Assembly: GCA_003598175.1 (NCBI GenBank)
Contig: QZKN01000136.1
Coordinates: 1 to 40,215, forward strand
Length of the DNA stretch: 40,215 bases
Direction: 5' to 3'
DNA from: Candidatus Omnitrophota bacterium
Lineage (GTDB): Bacteria > Hinthialibacterota > Hinthialibacteria > Hinthialibacterales > Hinthialibacteraceae
Shown piece by piece: positions 8,487-17,638 of the stretch. A program made the translations under genes and the position numbers. Under the pieces are notes generated by a model. That model was given only the letters and a program-made list of their open reading frames with translations. It was not told the DNA's origin and made no database searches. Positions within the stretch are counted from its first letter, which is position 1; every line of letters starts with the position of its first letter.

Positions 8487-10943
8487 TTGAAAAAAATAGT
8501 TTATATGGTATTTATTGTGTCATTCGGATTTGTCGTTTTTGCATCGGCGGACGTCATTCAACCCAAAAACGTCATCATCATGATCGGCGATGGGATGGGA
8601 TTCAACCATGTCGAGGCAGGCAGCTATTATCGTTTTGGCCGGTCGAAAGGACAAAAATATTGGGAATTGACAACGCTTGCCATGCAAACCTATTCTCTGA
8701 ACAATGCGACCGGATATGATCCGCAAAAAGCCCATGTAGACTTCAATTATGTGAAAGATACTCCCACCGATTCAGCGGCGGCGGCGACTGCGTTGTCGAC
8801 CGGATACAAAACCCAGAATGAAATGATCGGGGAGTTGGAAAACGGCGACGCGTTGCCCCACATCATGGAAGATGCGGAAGCGTTGGGGAAAGCCACCGGC
8901 GTTTTGACAACCGTTTACTTTTCTCATGCGACGCCGGCCGGATTTATTGCGCATGATCATTCGCGCAGAAGTTATGAAGAAATCGCAATTGAAATGATAT
9001 GGAAAAGCAAGGTCGATCTCATCATAGGCGCCGGCCATCCCTGGTTTGATGATGACGGCAAACAGGTGGGAGGATTTGCGCCCAATCGTTTCGCAACGTC
9101 TCTCAATTATGATCGCGTCGGCGGAGAAAAAAGCTGGAAGAATTTGTTGGAAGGGAAACCCGCCGCTGACGCCGATGGAGACGGCAAACCGGATGCATGG
9201 ACTGTCCTGACTACGCGGGAGGAAATTAACAAACTCACGGAGGAAGAAAATCCGGGGCGCATATTGGGCGTTCTTCCGGTTTACAGCACATTGCAACAAA
9301 GGCGTAGTGGAGATGAACACGCCAAACCCTTCGAAATACCTTTGAATAAAACCGCGCCCACGATGGTTGAATTGGTCTCGGCCGCTCTTCATATCCTGAG
9401 TCAAGATCCGGATGGTTTTGTGCTGATGGCGGAAGGCGGTGCGATCGATTGGACTTCTCACAAAAACCAGTCCGGACGTATGATCGAAGAGCAAATCGAC
9501 TTCGATCGAGCGGTGGAATTCGTTATCGAGTGGATTGAAAAGAACAGCAGCTGGGAGGAAACATTATTGGTGGTCACCGCGGATCACGAATGCGGATATT
9601 TAACCGGAATCGGCTCCGATCCATTGATGCTTCCGTTGACCAATCGCGGCGCAGGCGTGGAACCCGGCATGGAATGGCACAGCGACAAACACACCAACCA
9701 ACTCGTTCCCCTTTTTCTAAAAGGGGTAGGTTCAGACCTGATCACAAAAGTGGTTGTCGGCGTCGATGAAAAATATGGCGCGTACGTTGATAATACCGCC
9801 ATTGCGCACAGCCTGCGCTCGTTATGGGAAAGTTCTCTCCCTCCCAAACTCACTTTTTTGGTGAAACCGTATTTGCAGCAGGCGGATAAAGACAGGATCA
9901 CCATTCTGTGGGAAACGAACATCCCTTCCCAAGCGGAAGTTCGTTACGGAGAGGCTACGTTCCATGCCGAACAGGCCAATCTTTCGCAAGTGAGCAAGGA
10001 CGCGTCGCTGAAAACGCTGCATGAAATGACGCTTCAAAACCTGAAGGAAGAGACCAACTACTTCTATCAGGTCGTTGCGACGGATGAAAACGGGTCCGTT
10101 ATGGAAAGTGAAGTACTTTCTTTCAAAACCAAGGTACGCGACGACAGCGCCTATTCGTTTGCGGTGTTCAGCGATACGCAAACCAATCCGTCCGTGTGGG
10201 GCAGGATCGCTCAACTGGCGTGGGCGGAACGTCCCCATTTTGCCGTTCATACCGGAGATATCGTCGGGAACGGCAACGATAAAACGCAGTGGGTCGAACA
10301 CTTTCTGAATCCCGGCCATGTGTTGATGAGCCGTATCCCGATTTATATAATTTTAGGAAATCACGATAAGGATGCGCCGCTCTATTATGCCTACATCGCC
10401 AATCCCGCGCCGGAATATTATTACACATTCACGTACGGGAACGCGCAATTCTTCCTGTTGGATAGCTGCCGCGACGTATCGTCCGGCAGTGAGATTCATA
10501 CATGGCTCGATCGCGCGCTGTCTCAATCGCGGAGTGTCTGGAAGTTCGTTGTGCATCATCATCCCCCTTACACGTCGGACGAAAACGATTACGGGGATAC
10601 CTACAAGGAATTATCGCTCCTCGGCGATCCCGATGTGCAGCCGTTGATTCCATTATACGAAAAACATAACGTGGACATGGTGGTCTTCGGTCATATTCAC
10701 GATTACGAACGCACCTGGCCCCTTCGCAACAATCGGATCGATCATCAAAACGGAGTCGTCTATATTCAAACCGGCGGCTGCGGCGGCGGATTGGAAAATT
10801 ATGCGCCCACGCGATCATGGTTCACCAAAAAAGTCCATCGAGATCATCATTTTTGCCTGATTAACATCCATGAAAATCAATTGATGTTTCAAGCCATCGA
10901 TCGGAATTGGAACCTGTTCGACACATTTACGATGGAAAAATAG
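8487..10943 (+). CDS. Secreted bifunctional phosphatase: alkaline phosphatase fused to purple-acid-phosphatase-like phosphoesterase
   Basis: The 818-residue protein starts at the TTG at 8487 with AAGGAG 7 nt upstream; 34 further in-frame codons upstream lack a ribosome site. The signal peptide is MKKIVYMVFIVSFGFVVFASA. Residues about 26-450 are a PhoA-family alkaline phosphatase: GDGMG with Asp35, TDSAAAATALSTG with nucleophile Ser96, HATPAGFIAHDHSR, MAEGGAIDW, TADHECG with Asp366/His367, and HSDKHT with His402. Residues about 458-555 resemble the fibronectin-like N-domain of purple acid phosphatases (PYLQ, ILWET, NYFYQV). Residues about 560-815 are a calcineurin-like phosphoesterase: SDTQ with Asp563, TGD with Asp591, GNHD 624-627, HHHPPY 690-695 and GHIHDYER with His736/His738. 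Both active sites look intact. It should release phosphate in the periplasm or outside the cell. The spacer before it has an isolated TATAAT at 8405-8410. Confidence 0.9.
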   Translation: MKKIVYMVFIVSFGFVVFASADVIQPKNVIIMIGDGMGFNHVEAGSYYRFGRSKGQKYWELTTLAMQTYSLNNATGYDPQKAHVDFNYVKDTPTDSAAAATALSTGYKTQNEMIGELENGDALPHIMEDAEALGKATGVLTTVYFSHATPAGFIAHDHSRRSYEEIAIEMIWKSKVDLIIGAGHPWFDDDGKQVGGFAPNRFATSLNYDRVGGEKSWKNLLEGKPAADADGDGKPDAWTVLTTREEINKLTEEENPGRILGVLPVYSTLQQRRSGDEHAKPFEIPLNKTAPTMVELVSAALHILSQDPDGFVLMAEGGAIDWTSHKNQSGRMIEEQIDFDRAVEFVIEWIEKNSSWEETLLVVTADHECGYLTGIGSDPLMLPLTNRGAGVEPGMEWHSDKHTNQLVPLFLKGVGSDLITKVVVGVDEKYGAYVDNTAIAHSLRSLWESSLPPKLTFLVKPYLQQADKDRITILWETNIPSQAEVRYGEATFHAEQANLSQVSKDASLKTLHEMTLQNLKEETNYFYQVVATDENGSVMESEVLSFKTKVRDDSAYSFAVFSDTQTNPSVWGRIAQLAWAERPHFAVHTGDIVGNGNDKTQWVEHFLNPGHVLMSRIPIYIILGNHDKDAPLYYAYIANPAPEYYYTFTYGNAQFFLLDSCRDVSSGSEIHTWLDRALSQSRSVWKFVVHHHPPYTSDENDYGDTYKELSLLGDPDVQPLIPLYEKHNVDMVVFGHIHDYERTWPLRNNRIDHQNGVVYIQTGGCGGGLENYAPTRSWFTKKVHRDHHFCLINIHENQLMFQAIDRNWNLFDTFTMEK

Positions 10944-10958
10944 CGCGGACGAACGAAT

Positions 10959-12560
10959 TCAAAACAGATTGACGCTTACCCCCGCCGGCAGCTTCTTACG
11001 AAATTCCGATAGCCGTATTTTTAATGGATCGATTTCCGACGATGGAATGGCATAGAAGGAAACCGTCGGATCGGCGACCGTTACTTTTTCGTTTACGGTC
11101 CATTCCCCCACCTTCCGCCAATGCGGGGGCAGCAATCCGCGCCACCAGCTTTCATACACCACGGCAATGACGGCGTCTTCCTTCATGCACCAGTTGTGGA
11201 CAAAGACGGGAGAAAAAATATCATCGAAGGCCGCGCGTAGCGGTTCCACGCTGCCCAACCCCATCAAATCCAGGCAGCGAATGTCGGCCAGATAATTGAT
11301 CACGCCGATGTCATTGGCGACGATGGTTTTGCCTTCATAAAACTCACGCAGAAACAACCCCATCTGATATTGCTGGCTGAATAAATTCCGCGCGCCGGGA
11401 ACGATCAGACCGATCGACTTCACCTGATGCGAAAAAGGGACGAGAAAGAGTAGAGCAACCGCGATGAGGATTCCACGAACCAACCAACGCTCCGCGAAAG
11501 GCGTGGGATTCGCCCATATCGGCTTCGCTGCGGAAAGCGCATCCCGCAGAAGCGGCGTCAGCGCCATAAATCCGAGCGTCAGCAGATACCCTTCATAGCG
11601 GTAAAACCAGCCGAGAGAGGCGCAGGAACAATGAAGCATGCAAGCCGTGAGAAAAACGAAATCGAACAGCCCCGCCGCAGTTGTCCATGCGTCGCCGTTC
11701 CGTAATTTCCAGAGAAACGAAACGAGGACGAGGAGAAATGGGACGACAATATGCCGTTCGCCGAACAACTGGCCGAATAACCGATTGAACAGATCGCCGA
11801 AAATGGACCAGCCGGGATTTTGCATCGCGCTTTTTTTGAGGATGGAGGTGGGTAGAAAAAACCAATCGTGCAATACATAGAGAACGCCGAACAGCACGAT
11901 AGGAAGCGCACAGGAACCAACCAACGCCACGATGTAATGCTTTTTCCCATGAACCAGAAGCAACAGGCATAATGGCATGACAACAAAAACCGTCTCGTAA
12001 CGAACCAATGTGGCCATCATACCCAACAAAAATAGTTCTGCGATGGAAATTCGCCGCTCTTTCGTCGCCAACAAACCGACAGTTCGTGTAACGAGAAGGA
12101 TAATAAGCAGAATGTGCAGAGGGTGCTCCATACCCGTGCAGGTGAGCGTGGGAAGCGGGAGCACAAAGATCATGAATACGAGAGATATCGCTGTATGAAA
12201 CGCGTTTTGCAAAATCGTTTGCAGAAACACGGTTAACCATATCACGACCATGGCGGCAAAGAGGCAGTTATAGAACAGCGGGAGAAACGCATGGTTTCCG
12301 AACAGGCGGATAGAGAATCCGAGCAGCAGCGTCCAGCCCGGCGAGGAGGTGGCCGCGCTGAAACCGGCCTGCGATACGCCTAACATTCCATCCGCGGCGA
12401 AATGACGGGCCATAGCGAGGTGGATGTAGGCGTCGTCGATGGGATAAATGACGCGACCGGTTTCGCGCCGAATCGTGAATTCGAGTGTGAACACAGAGAT
12501 GACAAAGACAACGAGTGGAACAATAAGCGATATGGTTTTTAATCGATTGATGTTTTGCAT
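10959..12560 (-). CDS. GT-C family polytopic membrane glycosyltransferase
   Basis: The 533-residue inner-membrane protein has about ten hydrophobic segments. After the first segment, Asp42-Asp43 in YPIDDAYIHLAMARHFA is the acidic motif of the first extracytoplasmic loop of GT-C enzymes, which use polyprenyl-phosphate sugars. The following SSPGWTLLLG and CTGMEHPL pieces resemble arabinofuranosyl- and mannosyltransferase-like families such as AftB and ArnT relatives. The C-terminal 120 residues form a soluble domain. The start codon has no clear ribosome site and lies 15 nt after the TOPRIM-like gene, so translation may depend on that gene. Donor and acceptor are unknown. A polyprenyl-phosphate sugar from the GT2 enzyme at 3054-3917 is a possible donor, but this is speculative. 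Confidence 0.72.
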   Translation of the reverse strand: MQNINRLKTISLIVPLVVFVISVFTLEFTIRRETGRVIYPIDDAYIHLAMARHFAADGMLGVSQAGFSAATSSPGWTLLLGFSIRLFGNHAFLPLFYNCLFAAMVVIWLTVFLQTILQNAFHTAISLVFMIFVLPLPTLTCTGMEHPLHILLIILLVTRTVGLLATKERRISIAELFLLGMMATLVRYETVFVVMPLCLLLLVHGKKHYIVALVGSCALPIVLFGVLYVLHDWFFLPTSILKKSAMQNPGWSIFGDLFNRLFGQLFGERHIVVPFLLVLVSFLWKLRNGDAWTTAAGLFDFVFLTACMLHCSCASLGWFYRYEGYLLTLGFMALTPLLRDALSAAKPIWANPTPFAERWLVRGILIAVALLFLVPFSHQVKSIGLIVPGARNLFSQQYQMGLFLREFYEGKTIVANDIGVINYLADIRCLDLMGLGSVEPLRAAFDDIFSPVFVHNWCMKEDAVIAVVYESWWRGLLPPHWRKVGEWTVNEKVTVADPTVSFYAIPSSEIDPLKIRLSEFRKKLPAGVSVNLF

Positions 12561-12575
12561 TGGGTATGGAATTTT

Positions 12576-13208
12576 TTATCGTTCTGATGAAAACCAGATT
12601 TGCAACGTTTTTTTGAATTTGAGGAACGCAGGATCAGTGCAACGTTCCAGACTGACTTTTTGGGCCAACTGATGAAACAAATGCGAAGAAAATTGCGTTT
12701 GTGACCGGCGAAGTGCTGTTTGAAACGCTTTTTTGGGATTTTTTGGTTTAACTTCTCCCGATTTTATAAATCCTTCTTCGTATAACCAGTTTCGTAAATT
12801 TTGTTGTTGAAATCTCCATCCACAGATTTCGTCAACGTGAGGAGAATCACTCCATATCCATATTTCCAATTCCGGATCGATGGCAACGGCCGCAGCGTGA
12901 TTTTTCCATCCGGTGTGATATAAACGTTCCTCGACATCCGTTTCCAATTGTTCCCTCGTCCATATTTCTTTACCGCAACCATCCCGATCAAATAAAACCA
13001 ACGCATGCCGGAATAATTTCAAAGAAGATCGCAATTCTTCCGGAGCGTTGCGAAAACATCCTGAATCTCGTAAAAGATGCCTTTTGATTTCAAAAGTGAT
13101 GGTACGGATTCCGAGAGACTGACGGCGAGAAAGTAAACCGCTGACCGCATATTCCATCTCACTATCTGCGACCAGGACGAGAAGATCTTTTTTTTCTCGG
13201 TCAGTCAT
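12576..13208 (-). CDS. TOPRIM/DUF4276-like partner of AAA ATPase (putative defence effector)
   Basis: The 210-residue cytoplasmic protein starts at the ATG at 13208, which shares one base with the stop of the ATPase gene (TAATG), so the two are translationally coupled. A longer frame extending to 13331 overlaps the ATPase gene and is rejected. The pattern DLLVLVADSEMEYAV with Glu17, then HALVLFDRDGCG with Asp74 and Asp76, then AIDPELEIWIWSD, fits a TOPRIM-like metal site of the DUF4276 kind. The C-terminal half contains a lysine-rich segment (KPKNPKKAFQTALRR) and a conserved-looking SLERCTDPAFLKFK. From memory it resembles proteins annotated as MAD4 in methylation-associated defence systems; this is unverified. 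Nuclease activity is inferred only. Confidence 0.6.
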   Translation of the reverse strand: MTDREKKDLLVLVADSEMEYAVSGLLSRRQSLGIRTITFEIKRHLLRDSGCFRNAPEELRSSLKLFRHALVLFDRDGCGKEIWTREQLETDVEERLYHTGWKNHAAAVAIDPELEIWIWSDSPHVDEICGWRFQQQNLRNWLYEEGFIKSGEVKPKNPKKAFQTALRRSQTQFSSHLFHQLAQKVSLERCTDPAFLKFKKTLQIWFSSER

Positions 13209-14440
13209 TATTCCAAAAATCCCCCCGCAAATAAAACCCCCAAATTGGATTCCTTCTTCCAATCTTTTAAGACGGGATGGTCGTTTCCACAAATAATTTT
13301 CGCGCCATTCTCTTCGTTTCTGTTGAAACAAAGAATTTGATCGACATCGACAAGGCTGATGATGGCTGGTGAATGTGTCGTAATTAAAACCTGACCATCA
13401 TAAATGGATTGCAGAGATTGCATGATGGTTTCGATATTGAGCGGATGAATCCCGTTTTCCGGCTCCTCGATCAGATAGATGCCTTTCGCGCCGGGTAAAT
13501 AGGCAATAATCGTTAGCGCTAAAAGGCGAAGAGTGCCTTCCGAGACCATCCAGGACGGCACTTCCAAGCCATTGCGATATTTTAACATCAAATAACATTT
13601 TCGATCTTCCGGGCGAACGACTGCGCGAATGTTTTCAAGGTCAGGTAAGGCGGTTTGAACGTGGAGAAGCCACTCATTAAATTGATCTTTGTGGTTCTTA
13701 CTAAAATTTTCTACCACCCAAGAAAGATTTTCTCCATTTGACCGCAGATTTTTACCGGATTGATAGCTGCAAGTTTTTTTGAGTTTCTCACTATCCAAAT
13801 TGATATATTCAATGTTATCAACAAGTAGATTTTTCAATGCTATAAATTCAGCATCCATTTCTTTTGTGAATTGAATAAATTGCAATCCGGATAATTTCGA
13901 CCATTTTTCGTTTGGTCCAAACGATAATGAATCGTATTTTGATGGATTCATCTCAATGGTGTAAATTTTTATACCGTATTCTTCACTGTATCTTATTAAA
14001 TAAGGGGAATTGATTTTTAATTTTTTGATTTCAAGCGGTAATTTTCCATCCATCATCAAATCGTTTTTTGTTTTCAGATACAAACTTTCTGCATCAATCA
14101 CAAATGCGCGAATATCCGAATCATGTTTGATTCTCAACTCATATCGGATGGAATCATAATATTGAAATGATTTAATACCATTATCACCAGAAATGGATGC
14201 TTCAATTGCTACTTCAAATTCCTCTCCATCTCGTCCCCAAAACAGATCGATAAAATCCTCAGACCACTGCTTGCAAGCTGCCTCCAAATCCTCTTTTACG
14301 AGATAATGCAGAAACTTTAAAATATCAAAAAACGCCGATTTCCCGCTCGCGTTCGGCCCCACCAGCACCTGAAACGGCCCCAGCGGCTGGCGGATGTATT
14401 TGAAACAACGAAAATTCAACGCCTCAATCAGCGTGATCAT
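13208..14440 (-). CDS. AAA family ATPase (AAA_15/AAA_21, OLD/RecF-like), first gene of putative defence pair
   Basis: The 410-residue protein begins ITLIEALNFRCFKYI, the standard N-terminus of SMC/RecF-like ATPases. Walker A is GPNASGKS at 28-35. A long divergent helical insert follows (about 60-270). The signature-like MVSEGTLRLLALTIIAYL precedes Walker B with LIEEPENGIHP near 323-333, where Glu325/Glu326 are catalytic candidates. The H-loop TTHSP follows near 354-358. The length is that of stand-alone AAA_21 proteins. The TOPRIM-like domain of OLD and Gabija A proteins is here encoded separately by the overlapping next gene. The start ATG at 14440 has AGGTGA upstream. The insert is more AT-rich than flanking genes, which fits horizontal transfer. 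Role in phage defence is inferred. Confidence 0.8.
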   Translation of the reverse strand: MITLIEALNFRCFKYIRQPLGPFQVLVGPNASGKSAFFDILKFLHYLVKEDLEAACKQWSEDFIDLFWGRDGEEFEVAIEASISGDNGIKSFQYYDSIRYELRIKHDSDIRAFVIDAESLYLKTKNDLMMDGKLPLEIKKLKINSPYLIRYSEEYGIKIYTIEMNPSKYDSLSFGPNEKWSKLSGLQFIQFTKEMDAEFIALKNLLVDNIEYINLDSEKLKKTCSYQSGKNLRSNGENLSWVVENFSKNHKDQFNEWLLHVQTALPDLENIRAVVRPEDRKCYLMLKYRNGLEVPSWMVSEGTLRLLALTIIAYLPGAKGIYLIEEPENGIHPLNIETIMQSLQSIYDGQVLITTHSPAIISLVDVDQILCFNRNEENGAKIICGNDHPVLKDWKKESNLGVLFAGGFLE

Positions 14441-14491
14441 GATGTCACCTGGAAACAGAACGGATTCATTCTTTTGCTCTCTTTTTCTTCT

Positions 14492-14500
14492 TGCTATAAT
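14492..14500 (+). promoter_or_regulatory. Extended -10 promoter for DUF4416 gene
   Basis: TGC directly precedes a perfect TATAAT at 14495-14500, forming the extended -10 element TGnTATAAT. The best -35 candidate, TTTGCT at 14473-14478, is weak and 16 nt away, as expected when an extended -10 compensates. Transcription would start near 14507, ahead of the AGGGGAG ribosome site at 14518-14524 and the ATG at 14532. It lies between divergent genes. Confidence 0.55.
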
Positions 14501-14531
14501 ACACTGATTTCAAAAACAGGGGAGTATTCGC

Positions 14532-15074
14532 ATGGGAACCATTGCGCCGCCCGACCCGGTCAAATCCATTTTCGGCGTTTTGTATCGCGAGCGAGAAATA
14601 TGGGAGCAGGCGATGAAGCGGATCGAGACGCACTTCGGCCCGATCGACTTCATCAGCGAGGAATTTCCCTTCGTCGAAACCGATTATTACGACGACGAAA
14701 TGGGCAAGGAGCTGACGCGCCGTTACCTGTCGCTGGAAACGCTGATGCCGCCCGATCAGTTGACGCACCGGAAACAGTTGTCCAATCTGTGGGAGGAGCA
14801 ATTCGCCCAGGACGGCAAACGGCGGATCAATCTCGATCCGGGGTATCTCACCCCCGCCAGTTTGATCCTGGCCAGCACAAAAAATTTTTTTCAGCGCGTG
14901 TATATCGGACGCGGCATTTACGCCGAAGTGACCATGCACTACGCCCGCGGCGATTTCCATAAGCTTCTGTGGACGTATCCCGATTATTACAACCACAAAG
15001 ACGTCTTTCAACAAATCCGCGTGCGATTCCGCCAGCAACTGAAAGCGCTTTACATTGACAAATCCAACGAATGA
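14532..15074 (+). CDS. DUF4416 family protein
   Basis: The 180-residue cytoplasmic protein matches the DUF4416 pattern as I know it: PVKSIFGVLYREREIWEQA near the start, FGPIDFISEEFPFVETDYYDDEMG in the middle, then GYLTPASLILASTKNFFQRVYIGRGIYAE and FHKLLWTYPDYY. Its biochemical role is unknown. The ATG at 14532 has a good AGGGGAG site upstream. It stands alone between the divergent ATPase and the TPP-riboswitch-controlled thiC, whose aptamer begins only 24 nt after its stop codon. Confidence 0.85.
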   Translation: MGTIAPPDPVKSIFGVLYREREIWEQAMKRIETHFGPIDFISEEFPFVETDYYDDEMGKELTRRYLSLETLMPPDQLTHRKQLSNLWEEQFAQDGKRRINLDPGYLTPASLILASTKNFFQRVYIGRGIYAEVTMHYARGDFHKLLWTYPDYYNHKDVFQQIRVRFRQQLKALYIDKSNE

Positions 15075-15097
15075 AAAGACAATAAACGATATAATGA

Positions 15098-15182
15098 TCG
15101 CTGGGGGTGGGTTTTCCCTGAGAATCCCGTCTGTGGGATACCCCTCGAACCTGATCCGGATAATGCCGGCGGAGGAAAGCGA
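15098..15182 (+). ncRNA. TPP riboswitch (THI element)
   Basis: The conserved blocks occur in order: CTGGGGGTG at 15101-15109, CTGAGA at 15118-15123, ACCCCTCGAACCTGATCCGG near 15140-15159, and ATAATGCCGGCGGAGGAAGC-type sequence ending near 15180. TCGCT at 15098-15102 pairs with AGCGA at 15178-15182 to close P1. Thiamin pyrophosphate binding would lower expression of thiC, whose start lies 138 nt downstream. I saw no clear terminator in the expression platform, so control may act on translation or through a structure I missed. Confidence 0.93.
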
Positions 15183-15314
15183 AGATCGTGTTCGTTTCGC
15201 ACCACCCATCATTCATTCGCTCGCATCCCTCGTTCCCATTCTTCTCTCCTTTCAGGGGCATCCATTCGGATCATCATCGTGTCGAGCAAAACTAAACTTT
15301 CGTGCAAGGAGTGA

Positions 15315-16712
<1,398 letters not shown>

Positions 16713-16731
16713 GTGATAGGAGGTAAAAAAG

Positions 16732-17043
16732 TTGACTGTCGCGACAGGCTACGAACATATTGTTTTAAACGAGGAGAAAGTACCATTGATTACCGGCACT
16801 TCCATGAAAGTCATCGAACTCATATTAGATCATAAGGCGTATGGTTGGAGTCCGGAGGAGTTGCATTTTCAACACTCTTTTTTGACGATGGGTCAAATAC
16901 ATTCGGCATTGGCTTATTATTGGGATCATCAGGAAGAACTGGATCTGGATATCGAAAATCGGCTCAAAAAGGTTGATGAGATTCGTCAAACAATCAAGCC
17001 TTCTTCTCTTGAATCTCGATTAAAAGCCAAAGGTATAATTTAA
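16732..17043 (+). CDS. DUF433 antitoxin
   Basis: The 103-residue protein starts at the TTG at 16732, 8 nt after a perfect AGGAGG. The DUF433 winged-helix pattern is visible: NEEKVPLITGTSMKVIELIL, then YGWSPEELHFQHSFLTMGQIHSALAYYWDHQEELD. The C-terminal helix is charged, as in antitoxins that embrace a partner toxin. DUF433 proteins are the usual cognate antitoxins of DUF5615 PIN-like toxins, and that gene follows with a one-base stop/start overlap. The gene starts 19 nt after thiC with no visible terminator, so it may also be read from the thiC transcript. Confidence 0.88.
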   Translation: MTVATGYEHIVLNEEKVPLITGTSMKVIELILDHKAYGWSPEELHFQHSFLTMGQIHSALAYYWDHQEELDLDIENRLKKVDEIRQTIKPSSLESRLKAKGII

Positions 17044-17390
17044 TGGCGGTTGCCTTTTATATGGATCATAACGTTCCACACGCCATTTCAGCAGGTTTGC
17101 GTGTACGTGGTGTTGATGTTCTGACCGCTTATGAGGACCATTCCAGTGATCTTGATGATCCGAGTTTGTTGGAACGCGCCGGAATTTTGAAAAGAGTTTT
17201 ATTCACACAGGATGATGATTTTTTAGTTGAAACAGTACATCGGCAAAGAAGCGGAATCAATTTTGTTGGAATCGTCTATGCACATCAACTTCGTGTCTCA
17301 ATAGGTAGATGTATTCAGGATTTGGAAATTATTGCGAAAGCAAGTGAATTGGACGATATGTTGAATGAGATAATTTTCTTGCCATTGTAA
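17043..17390 (+). CDS. DUF5615 PIN-like toxin
   Basis: The 115-residue protein matches the DUF5615 PIN-like family: FYMDHNVPHAISAGLR with Asp8, RGVDVLTAYED, and the acidic run LFTQDDDFL with Asp57-Asp59 that would bind metal. These proteins are predicted ribonuclease toxins. Its ATG overlaps the antitoxin stop by one base (TAATG), giving coupled translation in antitoxin-first order. Both key acidic clusters are intact and the length is normal, so the module looks functional. About 250 nt of AT-rich sequence without a recognisable gene or terminator follow. Confidence 0.87.
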   Translation: MAVAFYMDHNVPHAISAGLRVRGVDVLTAYEDHSSDLDDPSLLERAGILKRVLFTQDDDFLVETVHRQRSGINFVGIVYAHQLRVSIGRCIQDLEIIAKASELDDMLNEIIFLPL

Positions 17391-17638
17391 GCATAATAAA
17401 TCGAATAATCAATAAACGTAATTCAATACTGTCTGGCTCCATTGTCAAAAAATAGAATCATGTAATGCGTGTCTTCTATTTACCCAAAAGGTTGTTTGAT
17501 CAAATAATTCGCGAAAATAAGAGATAATCGGATTTCTTTTCCATACATTTCCGGATCGTTTATCCTGACTAATCCGTTTTTATCGATTGACACAGTTATG
17601 AACATGGGGGGACTTTCTTTCCATTTCCTTTTGGTGTA

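Noticed and set aside
13209..13331. N-terminal extension of the TOPRIM-like protein into the ATPase gene
   Set aside because: The extra 41 residues overlap conserved ATPase codons, while the TAATG junction at 13208 gives a normal coupled start.
15090..15095. TATAAT as thiC promoter
   Set aside because: Transcription would start near 15102, inside the P1 stem of the riboswitch, and no -35 box lies at the right distance.
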